Below are positions 3,194 to 5,071 of a stretch of DNA of 5,071 nucleotides, in pieces. The DNA is from Actinomycetota bacterium. Its GTDB lineage: Bacteria; Actinomycetota; Thermoleophilia; Solirubrobacterales; Solirubrobacteraceae. A program made the position numbers and the translations under genes. Each line of letters starts with the position of its first letter. Position 1 is the first letter of the stretch. The notes under the pieces were generated by a model. The model was not told where the DNA came from. It was given only the letters and a program-made list of their open reading frames with translations, and searched no databases. The stretch spans positions 1 to 5,071 of the forward strand of contig WLNX01000140.1 in assembly GCA_009699565.1 (NCBI GenBank). The letters are read 5' to 3'.

Positions 3194-5071
3194 TTAAGCG
3201 GCTTCGACGACTTCAGCCGGGAGCTTACGGCTGATTACCTTGGAGACTCCGTCGCCGCCCATGGACACCCCGTAAAGGGCGTCCGCAGCCTCCATCGTGC
3301 GCTGCTGGTGTGTCACCACGATGAACTGAGCCCTGTCCCTGTAGAGCCTTAGGAGCTCGAGGAAGCGGCCGATGTTCAGATCGTCAAGCGCGGCTTCGAC
3401 CTCGTCGAGAATGTAGAACGGGCAGGGCTTGGCGAGGAAGACCGAGAAAAGGAAGGCGATTGCAGTCATCGACTTCTCACCACCCGAGAGGAGAGTCAGC
3501 CGCTTGGCCGACTTCCCGGCTGGCGTGATCTCGATCTCAACGCCGAGGTCGTCCTCGGGCTCGCCGGTCTCGCGCTCGGCTTGGGCATCGGCTTCGGCCT
3601 CGGCGGCGTCGGCGCGGGCGGCAGCGTCGTCTCCGTCGCCTCCGCCGAGCACCGGCTTCGGACCCTGCTCCTCGCGAACCAGTCGCAGCCGTCCGCGTCC
3701 ACCGGGGAAGCAGTGGGCGGCCAGCTCTTCAAAGTTCTTGGCCGCAGCCTCGAAGGTCTCCTCAAAGGCCTCACGAATTTGGCGGTCGGTATCGCGGATC
3801 AATGTCCGCAGCTCGCGCATCGCGATCTCGAGATCGTTGCGCTGGGCCTCCAGCGTCTCAACATGCGCGAGGGCCTCTTCGTACTGCGCCTTCGCAAGTG
3901 GATTGACCGGCCCGATCTGCTCCCGGCGGCGCTCCAGCCGCGCAATGCGCTCCCGGAGGGCCTCCGTCTGTTCTGGCTCCAGGGCCTCTTCAGCGGGCTC
4001 CGCCTCGAGCCCGAGCAGCTCGGCCAGGCGAACCAATTCCGCCTCGGTCTCGGCGTGCTGGTCACGAGACTGCTGAGCGCCCACTTCGGCCCCGGTGACG
4101 CTTTCACCGGCGGCGTTGAGGCGGGTTTGAAGTTCGGCGCCGAGCTGGGCGCAGGCTCGCAGTTCGTCGGTGACGCCGGCGCTGTCAAGTCGATCGGCTT
4201 CAAGCTCCGCCTCAAAGCCAGTCACGCGCATAGAGACGGCCTCGGCCGCGGCAGCGAGCGATTCCTCGAAGCGGTTGAACAGCGGCACCAAGTCAATGTC
4301 GTAGCTGATCGCGCGTTCCAGAGTGAGGATCAGCCGCTTGCGATCCTCGCGCTCCGCGGCCGCTTGCTCGGCAACGCGGCGCTCTGCCGCGAGTTCGCCT
4401 TCAAGCTGAGCTCTCGCAACGGCCCCTGCCCCCTGCTCCGGAGCAGCGCGTCGCTGCTTGAGGATCCACTCAGCCCTGCGCTCTGCCTCAGCAGACTCCG
4501 CGGCCTCCCTGCGCGCGGTCCGCGCTGACTCGTCAGCCTTGAGCAGCGACTGCTCGGCGGCCTCGCGAGCCTGCGCTGCCAGGCCGACAGCGTCCTTCGC
4601 CGAGTCGGCCAGCGCTGACGCTTGAAGCTGGGAAGTCGCGAGAGCCTCGCGCCGGTGACGCTCGGCGAGTACCTGCTCGCCGCTGTCCTTGGCGCCTTGG
4701 CGAAGCTCTCCGGTTGCGGCGTTCCAAGAGCGCCCCTCGGCTGTCACCGCGACGCCTTCGAAATCAACGGGCAGCTCCGAAAGCGACTCGACCAGCCAGG
4801 CCCCGCCCAGCAGGCGGCGACCGACGTCGGCATTTGCTCCGCCGGTGATGCAGCCGGCCAGCGGGCGCGCCGACTGAACCGGCGGCCGGGCAGCGGAACC
4901 GTGCGACTGCGCATTCGCTACGAGCGCCGTGCCGCCCTGGTCGCCGAGCCTCGTCAGGAGCTGCTCGCCGCTGCTGCGGTCGTCAACGATCGCCGCCCTC
5001 AGCCGAGCCCCAAGAACACTGGCGACCGCCGCTTCAAAGCCTTTCTCGACCTCGAGGCTGGCCGCCAAGGA
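3194..5071 (-). CDS. smc: Chromosome partition protein Smc, C-terminal half (5' end outside the window)
   Basis: Smc is the ATPase of the bacterial condensin complex (with ScpA and ScpB) that extrudes and organises chromosomal DNA. The window contains 625 residues plus the stop; Walker A and the N-terminal arm lie beyond the right edge. Numbering from the first visible codon: the hinge spans about 1-126, opening with LEVEKGFEAAVASVLG; an Ala/Glu-rich coiled coil runs to about 385; the IGPVN motif is at 386-390; the head follows. It carries the ABC signature LLSGGEKS (527-534), Walker B FYILDE (552-557, catalytic Glu557), the D-loop LDD (562-564) and the switch His588 in VVTHQ. The end, YGVSMGGDGVSKVISRKL, is typical. 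An acidic insertion of about 40 residues lies in the head before the signature. The frame is uninterrupted, and the TTG at 5066-5068 is an internal Leu codon, not a start. The downstream gene is 41 nt away. Confidence 0.97.
   Translation of the reverse strand, partial: SLAASLEVEKGFEAAVASVLGARLRAAIVDDRSSGEQLLTRLGDQGGTALVANAQSHGSAARPPVQSARPLAGCITGGANADVGRRLLGGAWLVESLSELPVDFEGVAVTAEGRSWNAATGELRQGAKDSGEQVLAERHRREALATSQLQASALADSAKDAVGLAAQAREAAEQSLLKADESARTARREAAESAEAERRAEWILKQRRAAPEQGAGAVARAQLEGELAAERRVAEQAAAEREDRKRLILTLERAISYDIDLVPLFNRFEESLAAAAEAVSMRVTGFEAELEADRLDSAGVTDELRACAQLGAELQTRLNAAGESVTGAEVGAQQSRDQHAETEAELVRLAELLGLEAEPAEEALEPEQTEALRERIARLERRREQIGPVNPLAKAQYEEALAHVETLEAQRNDLEIAMRELRTLIRDTDRQIREAFEETFEAAAKNFEELAAHCFPGGRGRLRLVREEQGPKPVLGGGDGDDAAARADAAEAEADAQAERETGEPEDDLGVEIEITPAGKSAKRLTLLSGGEKSMTAIAFLFSVFLAKPCPFYILDEVEAALDDLNIGRFLELLRLYRDRAQFIVVTHQQRTMEAADALYGVSMGGDGVSKVISRKLPAEVVEAA
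3545..3667 (-). other. Acidic, Ala-rich insertion in the Smc ATPase head
   Basis: This segment encodes visible Smc residues 469-509, between the strand GRLRLV and the strand GVEIEI that leads into the ABC signature. Other Smc proteins have a short connection here. This one has a glycine stretch (VLGGGDGDD) followed by repeats of Ala with Asp or Glu and an acidic end (GEPEDDL): about 13 acidic residues in the last 34. It should form a flexible, negatively charged loop on the head surface. Confidence 0.8.

Noticed and set aside
3581..4528. Plus-strand open frame of 315 codons antisense to smc
   Set aside because: It mirrors the Ala/Glu-rich coiled-coil coding of smc, is low complexity at its start and shows no protein family features.
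3418..5071. Reading smc as another ABC/SbcC or Rad50-type ATPase
   Set aside because: The hinge has no Cys-x-x-Cys zinc hook, and the hinge start, IGPVN motif and head end are those of Smc.

Overview
The window is a high-GC stretch of bacterial chromosome with eight genes, all on the minus strand. In transcription order (right to left) they are: smc (3' half only), a short NfeD-like membrane protein, rpsP (S16), a KH-domain protein (khpA type), rimM, trmD, rplS (L19) and lepB (5' end only). This is a conserved housekeeping neighbourhood. The GC-rich, Ala/Asp/Glu-rich coding, the trmD-rplS-lepB order and the Smc head sequence (FYILDEVEAALDD, ADALYGVSM) suggest an actinobacterium, perhaps a deep-branching class such as Thermoleophilia. 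That placement is an inference made without a database search. No mobile element, CRISPR array, tRNA or rRNA was seen.

Layout: 5071-3194 is smc from the start of its hinge to the stop codon. 3152-2688 is the NfeD-like gene, sitting where many genomes carry ffh and/or ftsY between smc and rpsP. 2630-938 is a very tight block rpsP-khpA-rimM-trmD, with gaps of 5, 1 and 4 nt. After a 70-nt spacer, rplS (867-205) overlaps lepB (from 208) by four bases (GTGA). No stretch longer than 70 nt lacks a gene.

The rpsP to rplS block serves ribosome production and decoding: two ribosomal proteins, a 30S maturation factor acting near the 30S head, an RNA-binding KH protein and the tRNA m1G37 methyltransferase. 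Smc (chromosome condensation), signal peptidase I (protein export) and NfeD (membrane protein of unclear role) flank it.

Nothing here is clearly a new system. The points worth a second look are changes within conserved proteins: a roughly 108-residue, strongly acidic C-terminal tail on L19; an acidic Ala-rich insertion in the Smc ATPase head; a TrmD with Glu in place of the catalytic Asp (E. coli D169) and a short C-terminus with a possible frameshift; and an NfeD gene without its usual stomatin/flotillin partner inside this operon.
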